This document shows, piece after piece, positions 5,747 to 12,226 of a stretch of DNA of 12,226 bases (position 1 is the stretch's first letter; the number at the start of each line of letters is the position of its first letter). This stretch comes from an uncultured Akkermansia sp. (lineage in GTDB: Bacteria; Verrucomicrobiota; Verrucomicrobiia; Verrucomicrobiales; Akkermansiaceae). The notes under the pieces were generated by a model, which searched no databases, was not told where the DNA came from, and saw only the letters and a list, made by a program, of their open reading frames with translations. The position numbers and the translations under genes were made by a program. The stretch lies in contig CAJGCZ010000050.1 in NCBI GenBank assembly GCA_904501975.1, positions 1 to 12,226 of the forward strand. Reading direction: 5' to 3'.

Positions 5747-6952
5747 TTAATGGGGAACAACAGCTTTTGCCGATTTCCGTTGTTTGCGCACAATCAGCCA
5801 AATGAGGGTGATAATTACCACCAGCATCAGCGCGGCAAGAACAGGACGACAGAATAGCCAGGATACAGAGATGGTCAGCAAACACCCGACGCTGCCCAAT
5901 AACAGGGATATGACAATGGCCCCGGCTTCTGCCAGCTTGCGGCATACAGGAACCATGCCGGCCAGCGGCTTCAGCATACAGGCAAAGGCCCCCCAGAACA
6001 TCAGCCAGCCACCCATGCGCACCATCCACAAGTTCAAGGTGTTGGTGGCTCGGGCTTTATCAAAGCACTGCGTCATCCCCAGCGTATCGGTGTAGAACAA
6101 ATCGATAACGGCTCCGTTGGCGGCTGTGTAAGGCTCAAAGCTGTTACCTTTTTGAACGGCGACCAGACTGACCGGGCGTTGCGGGCTTGTTTGTCGCCAC
6201 GAGATGCGAACATCTCCCACACTCGGGGCTTGCGGGTTCAGCGGATAATAGGTGCTACCCTCCGGGGCGTGGCCGATAAACAGGTAGTCTCCATGGAGCA
6301 TGGCGTGCTTCTTCACGCTTTCCGGTACTTGCTTCGGTGTTACCCTCACATCATCGCCGTTAATGCGGCTGATTTGGCCAGGGCTCAGTTTGTAGCCGCC
6401 TACCTGTACATTCGTGGCCCATTGCTTGAGGGGCGCCTCCTTGTAGTGGGTATAGTTTGCGCTTCTGTAATGCTCGTGGTGAAAGGTGGCAGAATTGATG
6501 GGGGCGTTTACCCAAGTGAGGTGGTAGCTGTATACCCACTCATCGTCGCGGCTGCGCCTGTATTCGCTATCCGACATGAAGACGGACTTTTTGTCATCGC
6601 CGATACGTTTTGTTTTTTTCTCTACCCATTGCACATACTGCACATTACGGCGAAGCATGATGCCTTGGGTTTGTACCCCGTACGTCTCATCCGTCAGAAC
6701 ATCGTCGGTCGTGGCCGTGCCACTCAGGTGCACGGGTTTACCCTCCAAAGCAGCATCGGGTGTTGTTGTGTTTTCCACCTGTTGCACGAGAGGTTGCAAC
6801 TCATCCAGCGCCTGCGCCGTGTTGAGGTAGTCTCCCTCATTGTTGAACAAGAGGTATACCGCCATTACCAGCATGGCCGGCCCCAGGAAAAATCCCAGGC
6901 AGCCTTTGCCGGCTTTCATGGCACACCCGTCTTTTTCTGCTGCCGTTGACAT
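5747..6952 (-). CDS. TMEM43-family (DUF1625) membrane protein
   Basis: A 401-residue protein with the TMEM43 layout: one transmembrane segment near the N-terminus (residues ~17-36), a long extracytoplasmic part (~37-305) and a cluster of hydrophobic segments at the C-terminus (~309-330, 342-366 and 368-389), then a basic tail KQRKSAK. The stretch LEGKPVHLSGTATTDD near residue 69 and the following GI-M-L-RR-VQYVQWVE are characteristic of this family, as is the Y/W-rich SYHLTWVNAPINS region around 142-154. The eukaryotic member is an inner-nuclear-membrane and ER protein linked to cardiomyopathy; the bacterial role is not known. The start at 6952 is 13 bp after the preceding stop; Met12 (6917-6919) is an alternative just before the first membrane segment. 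It is the only multi-pass membrane protein of the cluster, so the lipoproteins around it may associate with its periplasmic domain. Confidence 0.8.
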   Translation of the reverse strand: MSTAAEKDGCAMKAGKGCLGFFLGPAMLVMAVYLLFNNEGDYLNTAQALDELQPLVQQVENTTTPDAALEGKPVHLSGTATTDDVLTDETYGVQTQGIMLRRNVQYVQWVEKKTKRIGDDKKSVFMSDSEYRRSRDDEWVYSYHLTWVNAPINSATFHHEHYRSANYTHYKEAPLKQWATNVQVGGYKLSPGQISRINGDDVRVTPKQVPESVKKHAMLHGDYLFIGHAPEGSTYYPLNPQAPSVGDVRISWRQTSPQRPVSLVAVQKGNSFEPYTAANGAVIDLFYTDTLGMTQCFDKARATNTLNLWMVRMGGWLMFWGAFACMLKPLAGMVPVCRKLAEAGAIVISLLLGSVGCLLTISVSWLFCRPVLAALMLVVIITLIWLIVRKQRKSAKAVVPH

Positions 6953-6965
6953 GTTGACTTCTTTC

Positions 6966-7421
6966 TCAGAGGCTCAAACGATCGGTTATTCCCTGCCACC
7001 AGTTTTGCAGGGGGGCGGCGGCATTGTTGCCTTGGAGTTTCAGGTACAGCAGAACAATGCCTTGCGGGGTGTGTTGCACCGGCAGAGACATAAGCCAGTT
7101 GCCGTCTTTATCCGCCAAGTTGAGGTAAAGGCAATCAGCCGGGGCGCAGCGCGGCATGGCAGATGTTGCCCCTTCCAGCAATGCAAGCAATTCTGCGGTT
7201 TCTGCGGCAGTAAGAGCATGTTCCTTACCGGAAACGGGGATGGATACGGAGGCCGTTTTAGCAAGCGTCGCTTTCAAATGAGCGGTGGACGTGGCATTGT
7301 AGGCATCGTAACCGATGGGGGAGGGTACCGCTGAGGTCTGCTCCCCAACAGCAGCTGAGGGTACAGAACTGCAGCCTGCTACCATGAAGGCCACGAGGGT
7401 TGTATAGAGAAGTTTGGTCAT
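6966..7421 (-). CDS. Small putative lipoprotein, family unknown
   Basis: A 151-residue protein with a short lipoprotein signal, MTKLLYTTLVAFMVAGC (lipobox V-A-G-C, Cys17), then a Ser/Ala-rich linker. The globular part (about 45-151) has a helical EHALTAAETAELLALLEG segment, a CAPADC pair (Cys92, Cys97) that could form a disulfide, and beta-strands ending in a WW-containing helix. Its ATG overlaps the TGA of the preceding gene (ATGA at 7421-7418), so the two are probably translationally coupled and may work together. I recognise no family. The export signal and operon position are the only functional clues. Confidence 0.75.
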   Translation of the reverse strand: MTKLLYTTLVAFMVAGCSSVPSAAVGEQTSAVPSPIGYDAYNATSTAHLKATLAKTASVSIPVSGKEHALTAAETAELLALLEGATSAMPRCAPADCLYLNLADKDGNWLMSLPVQHTPQGIVLLYLKLQGNNAAAPLQNWWQGITDRLSL

Positions 7422-7864
7422 TTAATGCTGAATTGTATGTGCCGTTGTTTGTAGTCGCAGCCCTCTCCGTATCCTTCTTTGGTTGCTGTGCCGGTGGTGG
7501 CTGTATCAAACTTCAGGTAACAGGTATGGGCGTTTTCTGCTGCTTCGCAATATATCTCAGCCGTTGCCGGACCGGTTTTTTTGTAGGTTAGGCAGGTTGT
7601 TTCGCACGGGTTGAGGGTGATTCGGTACTGATTGTTAGCATCGAAGTTGAAATCAAAAGCGCAGCCGTATTTAAATTCTTTCCACTCGGACCATTCTGCA
7701 GAGCCAATGGGACGCTCCTGTATTTGCGTGTTGGTATCATCCAAGCGTATGATTTTTTCAGCCACGCTTTCGGGTGCCAAGTCCTGCACCGTCATGGTGC
7801 TGCAGCTTGACAGCACCATGACGCTCCATGCAAAAAAGCCAGCGGTATTCCTTTTAATCTTCAT
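7418..7864 (-). CDS. Six-cysteine putative lipoprotein
   Basis: A 148-residue protein from the ATG at 7862-7864, which opens a lipoprotein signal with lipobox L-S-S-C (Cys21). The frame continues seven codons further up to 7885, but those residues spoil the signal peptide. Besides Cys21 there are six cysteines (68, 87, 91, 106, 115, 136), consistent with up to three disulfides in the periplasm or outside. The rest looks beta-rich, with alternating aromatic and polar residues (for example FKYGCAFDFNF, then YRITLNPC). The opening APESVAEKIIRLDD is like the first strand of small beta-barrel lipoproteins, but I cannot name a family. It overlaps the next gene by 4 bp. Confidence 0.75.
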   Translation of the reverse strand: MKIKRNTAGFFAWSVMVLSSCSTMTVQDLAPESVAEKIIRLDDTNTQIQERPIGSAEWSEWKEFKYGCAFDFNFDANNQYRITLNPCETTCLTYKKTGPATAEIYCEAAENAHTCYLKFDTATTGTATKEGYGEGCDYKQRHIQFSIK

Positions 7865-7906
7865 CGGATTGTTAGGTATGGGCACCGGGTGAAGAGGTTG
7901 AGTTTC

Positions 7907-8272
7907 TTACAGCGGAGAGTTGCGGGTCGGAATCACGCCATACGGGTGAGCGGCTCCCGAGCCCCAGCTGGGTACATAGCAGCCGGAGTACAGGTGGTTT
8001 ACTTGGTAAATGAGTGAGCCCTGCTTGGTGTAGCCGTATACCGGGCGACCATCGGCATAGCCGTAAATCGGAATGCCATTGGAGTCATATCTGGCACTTT
8101 GCCATTCAATACCATTGGTAAAGCTGGTTTGGGCTGCATTGGTTCCGGTTTGAACAGGGGCTTTCGTGGTGTAGTATCCGTCTGTCAGCAAGTCTTCCAG
8201 CAAGATTTCGCATGAGCTGAGAGAGAAGACAAGCCCTGCTGCTACCAAGGCGTGAGTAATGGTTCGTTTCAT
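7907..8272 (-). CDS. Short lipoprotein with Tyr/Gly-rich YGY domain
   Basis: A 121-residue protein with a lipoprotein signal ending in L-S-S-C (Cys21). Residues 62-103 form a compact Tyr/Gly-rich module with PIYGYADGRPVYGYT and LYSGCYVPSW. The same module occurs in the neighbouring 8336-9169 gene with 31 of 42 residues identical. The repeated P-[IV]-Y-G-Y pairs suggest two or three beta hairpins. It lacks the His-rich and repeat tails of its paralogue, so it is either an ancestral short form or a truncated duplicate. The function is unknown. It is 42 bp upstream of the six-cysteine lipoprotein and follows a 63-bp gap with a hairpin. Confidence 0.8.
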   Translation of the reverse strand: MKRTITHALVAAGLVFSLSSCEILLEDLLTDGYYTTKAPVQTGTNAAQTSFTNGIEWQSARYDSNGIPIYGYADGRPVYGYTKQGSLIYQVNHLYSGCYVPSWGSGAAHPYGVIPTRNSPL

Positions 8273-8303
8273 TGTAATGTCGTATGTGGTTTAGCGTGAA
8301 GCG

Positions 8304-8324
8304 GGGCGTACACAGGGTACGCCC
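8304..8324 (-). other. Hairpin in the largest gap of the operon
   Basis: A perfect 8-bp stem, GGGCGTAC (8304-8311) with GTACGCCC (8317-8324), encloses a 5-nt loop and lies between the stop at 8336 and the next start at 8272. On the minus strand no T run follows, so it is unlikely to be a full intrinsic terminator. It could protect or process the mRNA, or lower expression of the downstream genes. Confidence 0.5.
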
Positions 8325-8335
8325 TTGTGGTGGGG

Positions 8336-9169
8336 TTATCGAGAACGGCGTTGCCCGGTGCTCGGGCGGCTTACTGGCTTGCTCGTGTGCTGAACTGCGG
8401 GGCGCTTCACCGTGCTCGGGCGGCTTACAGGCTTGCTCGTGTGCTGAACTGCGGGGCGCTTTACCGTGCTCGGGCGGCTTACAGGCTTGCTGGTATGCTG
8501 AACTGCGGGGCGCGTTACCGTGCTCGGGCGGCTTACTGGCTTGCTTGTTTGCTGAGTGCTGGGGCGCTTTACCGTGCTCGGGCGGCTTACGGGCTTGCTG
8601 GTATGCTGAACTGCGGGGCGCGTTACCGTACTCGGGCGGCTTACAGGCTTGCTTGTGTGTTGGTTGTTAGGGCGATGCGCCGTGCTCGGACGAGAGCCTC
8701 TATCAGGAGCCGATGCACCATGATGGTGGTTGCCGGAGTTGTGGTGCGGTTTAGCGTTGTTGTGATGGTGTGGCGGCCCTTGGTGCGGCTCATGCTTGGG
8801 ACGGTGCCCGGGGTTGTGGCCGTGGTGGTGCTTCGGCGGCTTGGGGGCATGGTGGCAGCCACTTGGGTAGTGGTAGTGGTGTACACACCAAGAGGCCGGA
8901 CGCCAGTTGGGCACATAGCAGCCGGCATACAATTCGGTTACCACATAGATAGGACTCCCTGTGTGCGTGTAGCCGTAGACCGGGCGGCCGTAGGCATAGC
9001 CGTAAATCGGGAAACCATTGGCATCGTAGCTGGCAGAAGTCCAAGCTACTGTGGTGGAGATATGGGCACCGGAGTAGCTTACGGAGCCGTACCAATACGG
9101 GTCAATCTCGCAAGAGGTGGTCAACAAGGCTGCCGCCGCAAGGAGGGTTGCTTTTGTATACTTGTTCAT
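8336..9169 (-). CDS. His-rich lipoprotein with YGY domain and 18-residue tandem repeats
   Basis: A 277-residue protein. MNKYTKATLLAAAALLTTSC is a lipoprotein signal with lipid Cys20. Residues 48-89 are the Tyr/Gly-rich YGY module shared with the 7907-8272 gene. Residues 97-150 contain 20 histidines with Pro, Lys, Asn and Gly (HHH clusters at 114-116, 134-136 and 148-150), suggesting metal or acidic-polymer binding. Residues 169-276 are six tandem copies of an 18-residue Pro/Ser/Thr/Lys unit, VQHTSKPVSRPSTVKRPA in the commonest form. Such basic, extended repeats in other envelope proteins span or bind the cell wall, but that is inference here. The mature tail is strongly basic and low in complexity. 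The paralogy with the next gene points to local duplication followed by growth of the tail. Confidence 0.85.
   Translation of the reverse strand: MNKYTKATLLAAAALLTTSCEIDPYWYGSVSYSGAHISTTVAWTSASYDANGFPIYGYAYGRPVYGYTHTGSPIYVVTELYAGCYVPNWRPASWCVHHYHYPSGCHHAPKPPKHHHGHNPGHRPKHEPHQGPPHHHNNAKPHHNSGNHHHGASAPDRGSRPSTAHRPNNQHTSKPVSRPSTVTRPAVQHTSKPVSRPSTVKRPSTQQTSKPVSRPSTVTRPAVQHTSKPVSRPSTVKRPAVQHTSKPVSRPSTVKRPAVQHTSKPVSRPSTGQRRSR
8342..8665 (-). repeat. 54-bp tandem repeat, six copies, in frame
   Basis: Six units of exactly 54 bp encode the 18-residue repeat of the His-rich lipoprotein. The anchor GCTCGGGCGGCTTA recurs every 54 bp (8361, 8415, 8469, 8523, 8577 and, as an A-to-C-type variant, 8631). 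Units differ at a few codons, with V-T-R and V-K-R forms mixed and the third unit starting TQQ. The unit length is a multiple of three, so copy-number change by slippage or recombination keeps the frame and alters only the tail length. Confidence 0.95.
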
Positions 9170-9209
9170 GTTTTAAATCGTTTGATTATGTTTAACCGGC
9201 AGGACTATA

Positions 9210-10487
9210 TCAGTCCGTTTGACGCAATTTGTGTGTGGACGGGAATTGTTTATCGGCAAACTCGTACATGTCGTTAAGCTTTCTGTTTGCCGTTTCAACT
9301 TGTTTCTGGTAGATTTCCAGCAATGGTTTCATGCCGGAAGGATATAATTTGTGTTTCTTAAAATCAGTTTTATCGATAAAATCGTTCATACTGACCATGG
9401 GCTCAACCATGAGTCGCATCCACGTGAGCGTCATAGTAGCTTCGTTGCCGATAACGTTTCTGAAGATGGTGTCTCCCATAAGCTGCTCATTTTCTGTTTG
9501 CTTTATCAGTTTTTCCAAAGCTTGCAGGGCCTCCCCGGCTCCGATACGTGCGGAGGCGCCGACGGTTTTGATGGTATCCAGCTGGGAAAGGGTCCATTTG
9601 TCCAGCAGCTTCATGTAATAAATTAACTGATTGGCTCTATATGAGGGCAGTTGAATTACTCTGCCACCGCGGATGTCAAAGTACCTCCACGGTGCATAAT
9701 CTTCAGAGTACGTCTGCACACCATAGGTCGGGCCATTGTATCGAGAAGAAGAGCGCCCTCCCAGTACCACATGGCAAAGCCAGCTATCACGCTCTTCTGC
9801 GCTGATTTTATTGTGGAAATGGTTGAAAAAAGCCCGTGAGTTTGCTTCATCATTATTGCGGAAGGTTACAACTATTTTGTGCAGTCGTTCTTCCAACATA
9901 TCGGCATCGAAAGTTTTGTGCAAATGATAAAACGCGTCCATGGTTTCCTCGCCTTGTTTGAGGCAGAGCTGAAAACGCGCCGATTGCTGCAGCATTTTCA
10001 TGAAATCCTCATGGTAAGGCAGACAGGCTTTCCTGAATGAGTCAGTAAACCACTGCATCATCAGTTCGCTGCGCTTGATAATAATCTCGCACTTAACATA
10101 TTGTGCTTCCACCATGCCGGCGCGTGCCTTGGCAAGGTTCGAGCGGTTGAGTACGCCTTCCAGAAATTGACCGCTACCCGGCGCGAAGCACCCGATGTCC
10201 ATCAAATCATTAAAATATTTGTTGAAGATATCGGCCGGTGCCGGATGGTCCGTACATTCCAATTCATCATTGATGGCCTGTATTTCCTTGAAGCATTTGC
10301 CGAAGGCAGTGATGATTTTGTTGTACTCGGCCATGCAAGTCTGTTCATATTTGGCGGCATTGCCGATGAGAGCAGCCATCTCCTGCTCCTCGTACATTTC
10401 AATGTCTTCGTCAGTAAAGTCAAAACCTTCTTCTTGAGCCGTAAGACTCAACCCTCCGCACAGCAGAGAAAATAAAACGTACTTCAT
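9210..10487 (-). CDS. Secreted helical protein, EEGF family member A
   Basis: A 425-residue protein from the ATG at 10485-10487, which gives the signal peptide MKYVLFSLLCGGLSLTA; the frame is open eight codons further with polar residues. The mature protein starts QEEGFDFTDEDIEMYEEQ, an acidic leader, and is then largely alpha-helical, with cysteines in TCMAEYNK, GKCF and RKAC. The neighbour at 10526 has the same acidic leader and the same cysteine contexts, so the two are paralogues from an old duplication. No membrane segment, lipobox or catalytic motif is visible after the signal. A Tyr/Arg-rich loop (SSSRYNGPTYGVQTYSEDYA, about residues 255-275) is unique to this copy. The family is not one I recognise. 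Confidence 0.75.
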   Translation of the reverse strand: MKYVLFSLLCGGLSLTAQEEGFDFTDEDIEMYEEQEMAALIGNAAKYEQTCMAEYNKIITAFGKCFKEIQAINDELECTDHPAPADIFNKYFNDLMDIGCFAPGSGQFLEGVLNRSNLAKARAGMVEAQYVKCEIIIKRSELMMQWFTDSFRKACLPYHEDFMKMLQQSARFQLCLKQGEETMDAFYHLHKTFDADMLEERLHKIVVTFRNNDEANSRAFFNHFHNKISAEERDSWLCHVVLGGRSSSRYNGPTYGVQTYSEDYAPWRYFDIRGGRVIQLPSYRANQLIYYMKLLDKWTLSQLDTIKTVGASARIGAGEALQALEKLIKQTENEQLMGDTIFRNVIGNEATMTLTWMRLMVEPMVSMNDFIDKTDFKKHKLYPSGMKPLLEIYQKQVETANRKLNDMYEFADKQFPSTHKLRQTD

Positions 10488-10525
10488 TTTTGTTGTATGT
10501 GTTTTAATCATATTATTATGAAAAG

Positions 10526-11782
10526 TTAGTATTCGTTGGTAGCGGGGTGATTCTTAGGAACATCCTTAACCGCCAGTATGAGAATGTGCTTAAGCGTATC
10601 TCTCAACTCCTCCAAGGTGAGTTTGGCGTTGTCCAGAACAAGCTTACCGTTGCTCTTTTCCATGTTTTCGAGATACTTGGTCTCATTGTTCAGGTAATCC
10701 TCCAGTTCATACAAAGCATAAGGCATTTTAAATACTTGAGAACCCATGTAATTGCACAGCTCTTGGTATGTCTGGGCGTAGATGTCCTGCGGCCCGTTTG
10801 TTGCTGCTTCTTTGTATGCGGCGTCTTCTTGCACAATATCTGAGCTTTCGAATGCTTCTTTGACCAACTTGCCCCATTCCACGGTTGATTTGATTCGATC
10901 CTTGGTCCAGGTTGTGAACAAGCGTTCGTAGTTGCTCAGTGTTGCTGCTTCAGCAGTATAGGAGCAGCCTTCCTCTCTGATGTTGACGTATTGCTGGCAG
11001 CCTTTGCTGTCCGGTACTTCATCGAGCACAGAGGCATACCAAGTATTGCGCTCAGAGAAACTTAAGTCTTTGCCATATGCGGTAAGGAACTTGATGGCAA
11101 TCTCATCCGGTCTGCTCCCTCCATCTACATACTGCTCTAAACTCGTATCAACAAAGGGGCGTGTATTTTTGAAATAGTTCCAAATATCTAAGTAGTTACT
11201 GTCTATCTCTTTGAACTCAGATGATTCTATTAACAGCCCGAGGCGCGCCACACTTTGTACTTCTTCATAAAAATCCTCTGTGAAGAGAGCACATGCTTTG
11301 GCAAAGCCGCCCATATAAAACTTGAGCATAATTTCAGCCCTCGTCATATCAGCCTCGATGGATGCGTATGTAGCAGCAGATAAGTAAGGTTTTGCCTTAA
11401 TCAAGTTTGCACGGGTGAAGGCACCCTTTGTTGTTTGTCCCGTTGCAGGAATAACACCAAATTGGCTGATAAGCACATCAGCATATTGCTTGTGTATGGC
11501 AGCCAAGGGACGCTCATCTGCACAATCGGCAAAATCGATTTGGCTTTTACCGAACGCGCGGAAACAGTTGCCGATAATCATGATGAGCCGATTATACTCA
11601 AGAGAGCAGGCTCGCTTGTACTCCGCTTCATTGTGCAGAATGGATTCAATTTTGCGCGCTTCTTCTTCAAATGCAGCTACTTCCTCTTCTGTGAAGGTAA
11701 ATCCTTCCTCGTCAGCCCGAAGCAGCGGCTGAAGAAAAGCCGCGGCCCCGATACTCAACAAAATGACGTTTTTTAACTTCAT
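10526..11782 (-). CDS. Secreted helical protein, EEGF family member B
   Basis: A 418-residue protein starting with the signal peptide MKLKNVILLSIGAAAFLQPL and LRA, cleaved likely before DEEG. It then has EEGFTFTEEEVAAFEEEARK and a mostly helical body. Paralogy with the 9210 gene is clearest in the first ~75 mature residues (EYNR/EYNK, GNCF/GKCF) and again around residues 128-185 (NLIKAK/NLAKAR, R-x-E-[IL]-M, FAKAC/FRKAC, ARLGL/ARFQL). The middle, with an acidic NTRPFVDTSLEQYVDGG stretch, has diverged. The two genes are 38 bp apart. Two related but diverged soluble proteins made side by side could form a heterodimer or serve different partners; no function can be assigned. Confidence 0.75.
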   Translation of the reverse strand: MKLKNVILLSIGAAAFLQPLLRADEEGFTFTEEEVAAFEEEARKIESILHNEAEYKRACSLEYNRLIMIIGNCFRAFGKSQIDFADCADERPLAAIHKQYADVLISQFGVIPATGQTTKGAFTRANLIKAKPYLSAATYASIEADMTRAEIMLKFYMGGFAKACALFTEDFYEEVQSVARLGLLIESSEFKEIDSNYLDIWNYFKNTRPFVDTSLEQYVDGGSRPDEIAIKFLTAYGKDLSFSERNTWYASVLDEVPDSKGCQQYVNIREEGCSYTAEAATLSNYERLFTTWTKDRIKSTVEWGKLVKEAFESSDIVQEDAAYKEAATNGPQDIYAQTYQELCNYMGSQVFKMPYALYELEDYLNNETKYLENMEKSNGKLVLDNAKLTLEELRDTLKHILILAVKDVPKNHPATNEY

Positions 11783-11818
11783 GTTTTGTTAAACTATGAT
11801 TGGAGATTCAGGCCTGCA

Positions 11819-12226
11819 TCAGAAACGGATTTCATAGTCATCCACATACCAGCGACCACCGCCCTTGCGGATGAGCTTGTGCACGTTCTTGCTGCCTACC
11901 TGTTTGCCGTTTTCATCAAAAGCCTGACTCTTGACGGTAGCGTGCTCCACTTTTTCACCCTGCATCTTGATGAGGTGGTCGCGCTGGGTATCGTCGAGGA
12001 AGAAGTTCTCGAGGTCGTTCTTGTCATCGTGACCCTTTACCACAGTAATCTTGGTATCACTGAAGGTGGCGTGCACATACTCACCGTGCAGACGCTGCTG
12101 GTGCAAATCCCAATGGTAGCGCAGCAGGGATTCTGCGGTTTCGGTAGCATAGCGCTCAGGATTAATACACTTGAGGTACAAATCGTAGTTCTTTTCTTTG
12201 ATGGAGGCTAAGAAGATTTCCATCAC
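11819..12226 (-). CDS. 3' part of a gene, possible NTF2-like domain
   Basis: At least 135 residues, open to the right edge of the window, so the true start and any signal peptide are probably outside; the visible ATG at 12221-12223 is not preceded by a recognisable start signal. The opening EIFLASIKEKNYDLYLKCIN is like the first helix of NTF2-like (SnoaL or DUF4878-type) domains, in which a helix with a 'x-A-I-K-x-x-N-Y-x-x-Y/F' pattern is followed by a curved beta sheet. The end, GGRWYVDDYEIRF, also fits the last strand of such a fold ('G-x-W-[KY]-[VI]-x-D'). This is a weak assignment from pattern alone. It is 36 bp upstream of the EEGF member B gene and probably in the same transcript. Confidence 0.55.
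   Translation of the reverse strand: MMEIFLASIKEKNYDLYLKCINPERYATETAESLLRYHWDLHQQRLHGEYVHATFSDTKITVVKGHDDKNDLENFFLDDTQRDHLIKMQGEKVEHATVKSQAFDENGKQVGSKNVHKLIRKGGGRWYVDDYEIRF

Noticed and set aside
5722..5793. N-terminal extension of the ankyrin protein to 5793
   Set aside because: It would overlap the TMEM43-like gene and put 24 hydrophilic residues ahead of a good signal peptide.
6152..6949. Plus-strand frame of 265 residues opposite the TMEM43-like gene
   Set aside because: It is antisense to a well-supported family member and has no recognisable start context or domain.
9202..9216. Terminator at the end of the EEGF member A gene
   Set aside because: Only a 5-bp stem (GGACT/AGTCC) lies across the stop codon, with no T run after it on the minus strand.
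8327..9277. Long plus-strand frame (316 residues) over the His-rich lipoprotein
   Set aside because: It is an antisense frame kept open by the 54-bp in-frame repeat and GC-rich His codons. It has a low-complexity Ala/Leu/Arg product, no signal peptide, and covers a minus-strand gene with a good lipobox and a paralogue.

Overview
The window most resembles a gut-type Verrucomicrobiota genome close to Akkermansia. The main basis is the C-terminal sorting signal of the 690-2660 gene (PEPTTATLSLLALAGLA followed by a basic RRRRK tail), which matches the PEP-CTERM tails familiar from Akkermansia surface proteins. Most starts lack a strong Shine-Dalgarno sequence, and almost every gene encodes a secreted, lipid-anchored or membrane protein. 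No mobilisation, phage, CRISPR, tRNA or rRNA gene is visible.

Layout. Positions 1-530 are non-coding and dense in structured repeats: an array of small hairpins with different stem sequences, punctuated by TTCTTCACC, and then two diverged copies of a ~130-150 bp multi-hairpin repeat facing each other around an AT-rich centre. Positions 533-2660 hold a minus-strand PEP-CTERM surface protein with a clear intrinsic terminator. The divergent region 2661-3025 carries a perfect 23-bp inverted repeat with arms 116 bp apart, plus a possible 12-codon leader ORF overlapping the surface-protein start. At 3026-4249 lies a plus-strand, membrane-anchored protein built of ~32-residue YD-like repeats.

From the right edge down to 4271 run ten minus-strand genes with gaps of only -4 to 63 bp and no convincing internal terminator, so they look like one operon whose promoter lies beyond the window. 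In transcription order they are: a partial gene with unknown N-terminus; two paralogous secreted ~420-residue helical proteins beginning EEGF-[DT]-FT after the signal peptide; a His-rich lipoprotein with an 18-residue tandem repeat; a short lipoprotein sharing its Tyr/Gly-rich domain; a six-cysteine lipoprotein; a small lipoprotein; a TMEM43-family membrane protein; an exported ankyrin-repeat protein; and a small acidic lipoprotein.

Only TMEM43, the ankyrin repeat, the YD-like repeat and PEP-CTERM can be tied to known families. The operon reads as an uncharacterised cell-envelope assembly around a TMEM43-like protein; its function cannot be told from the sequence.
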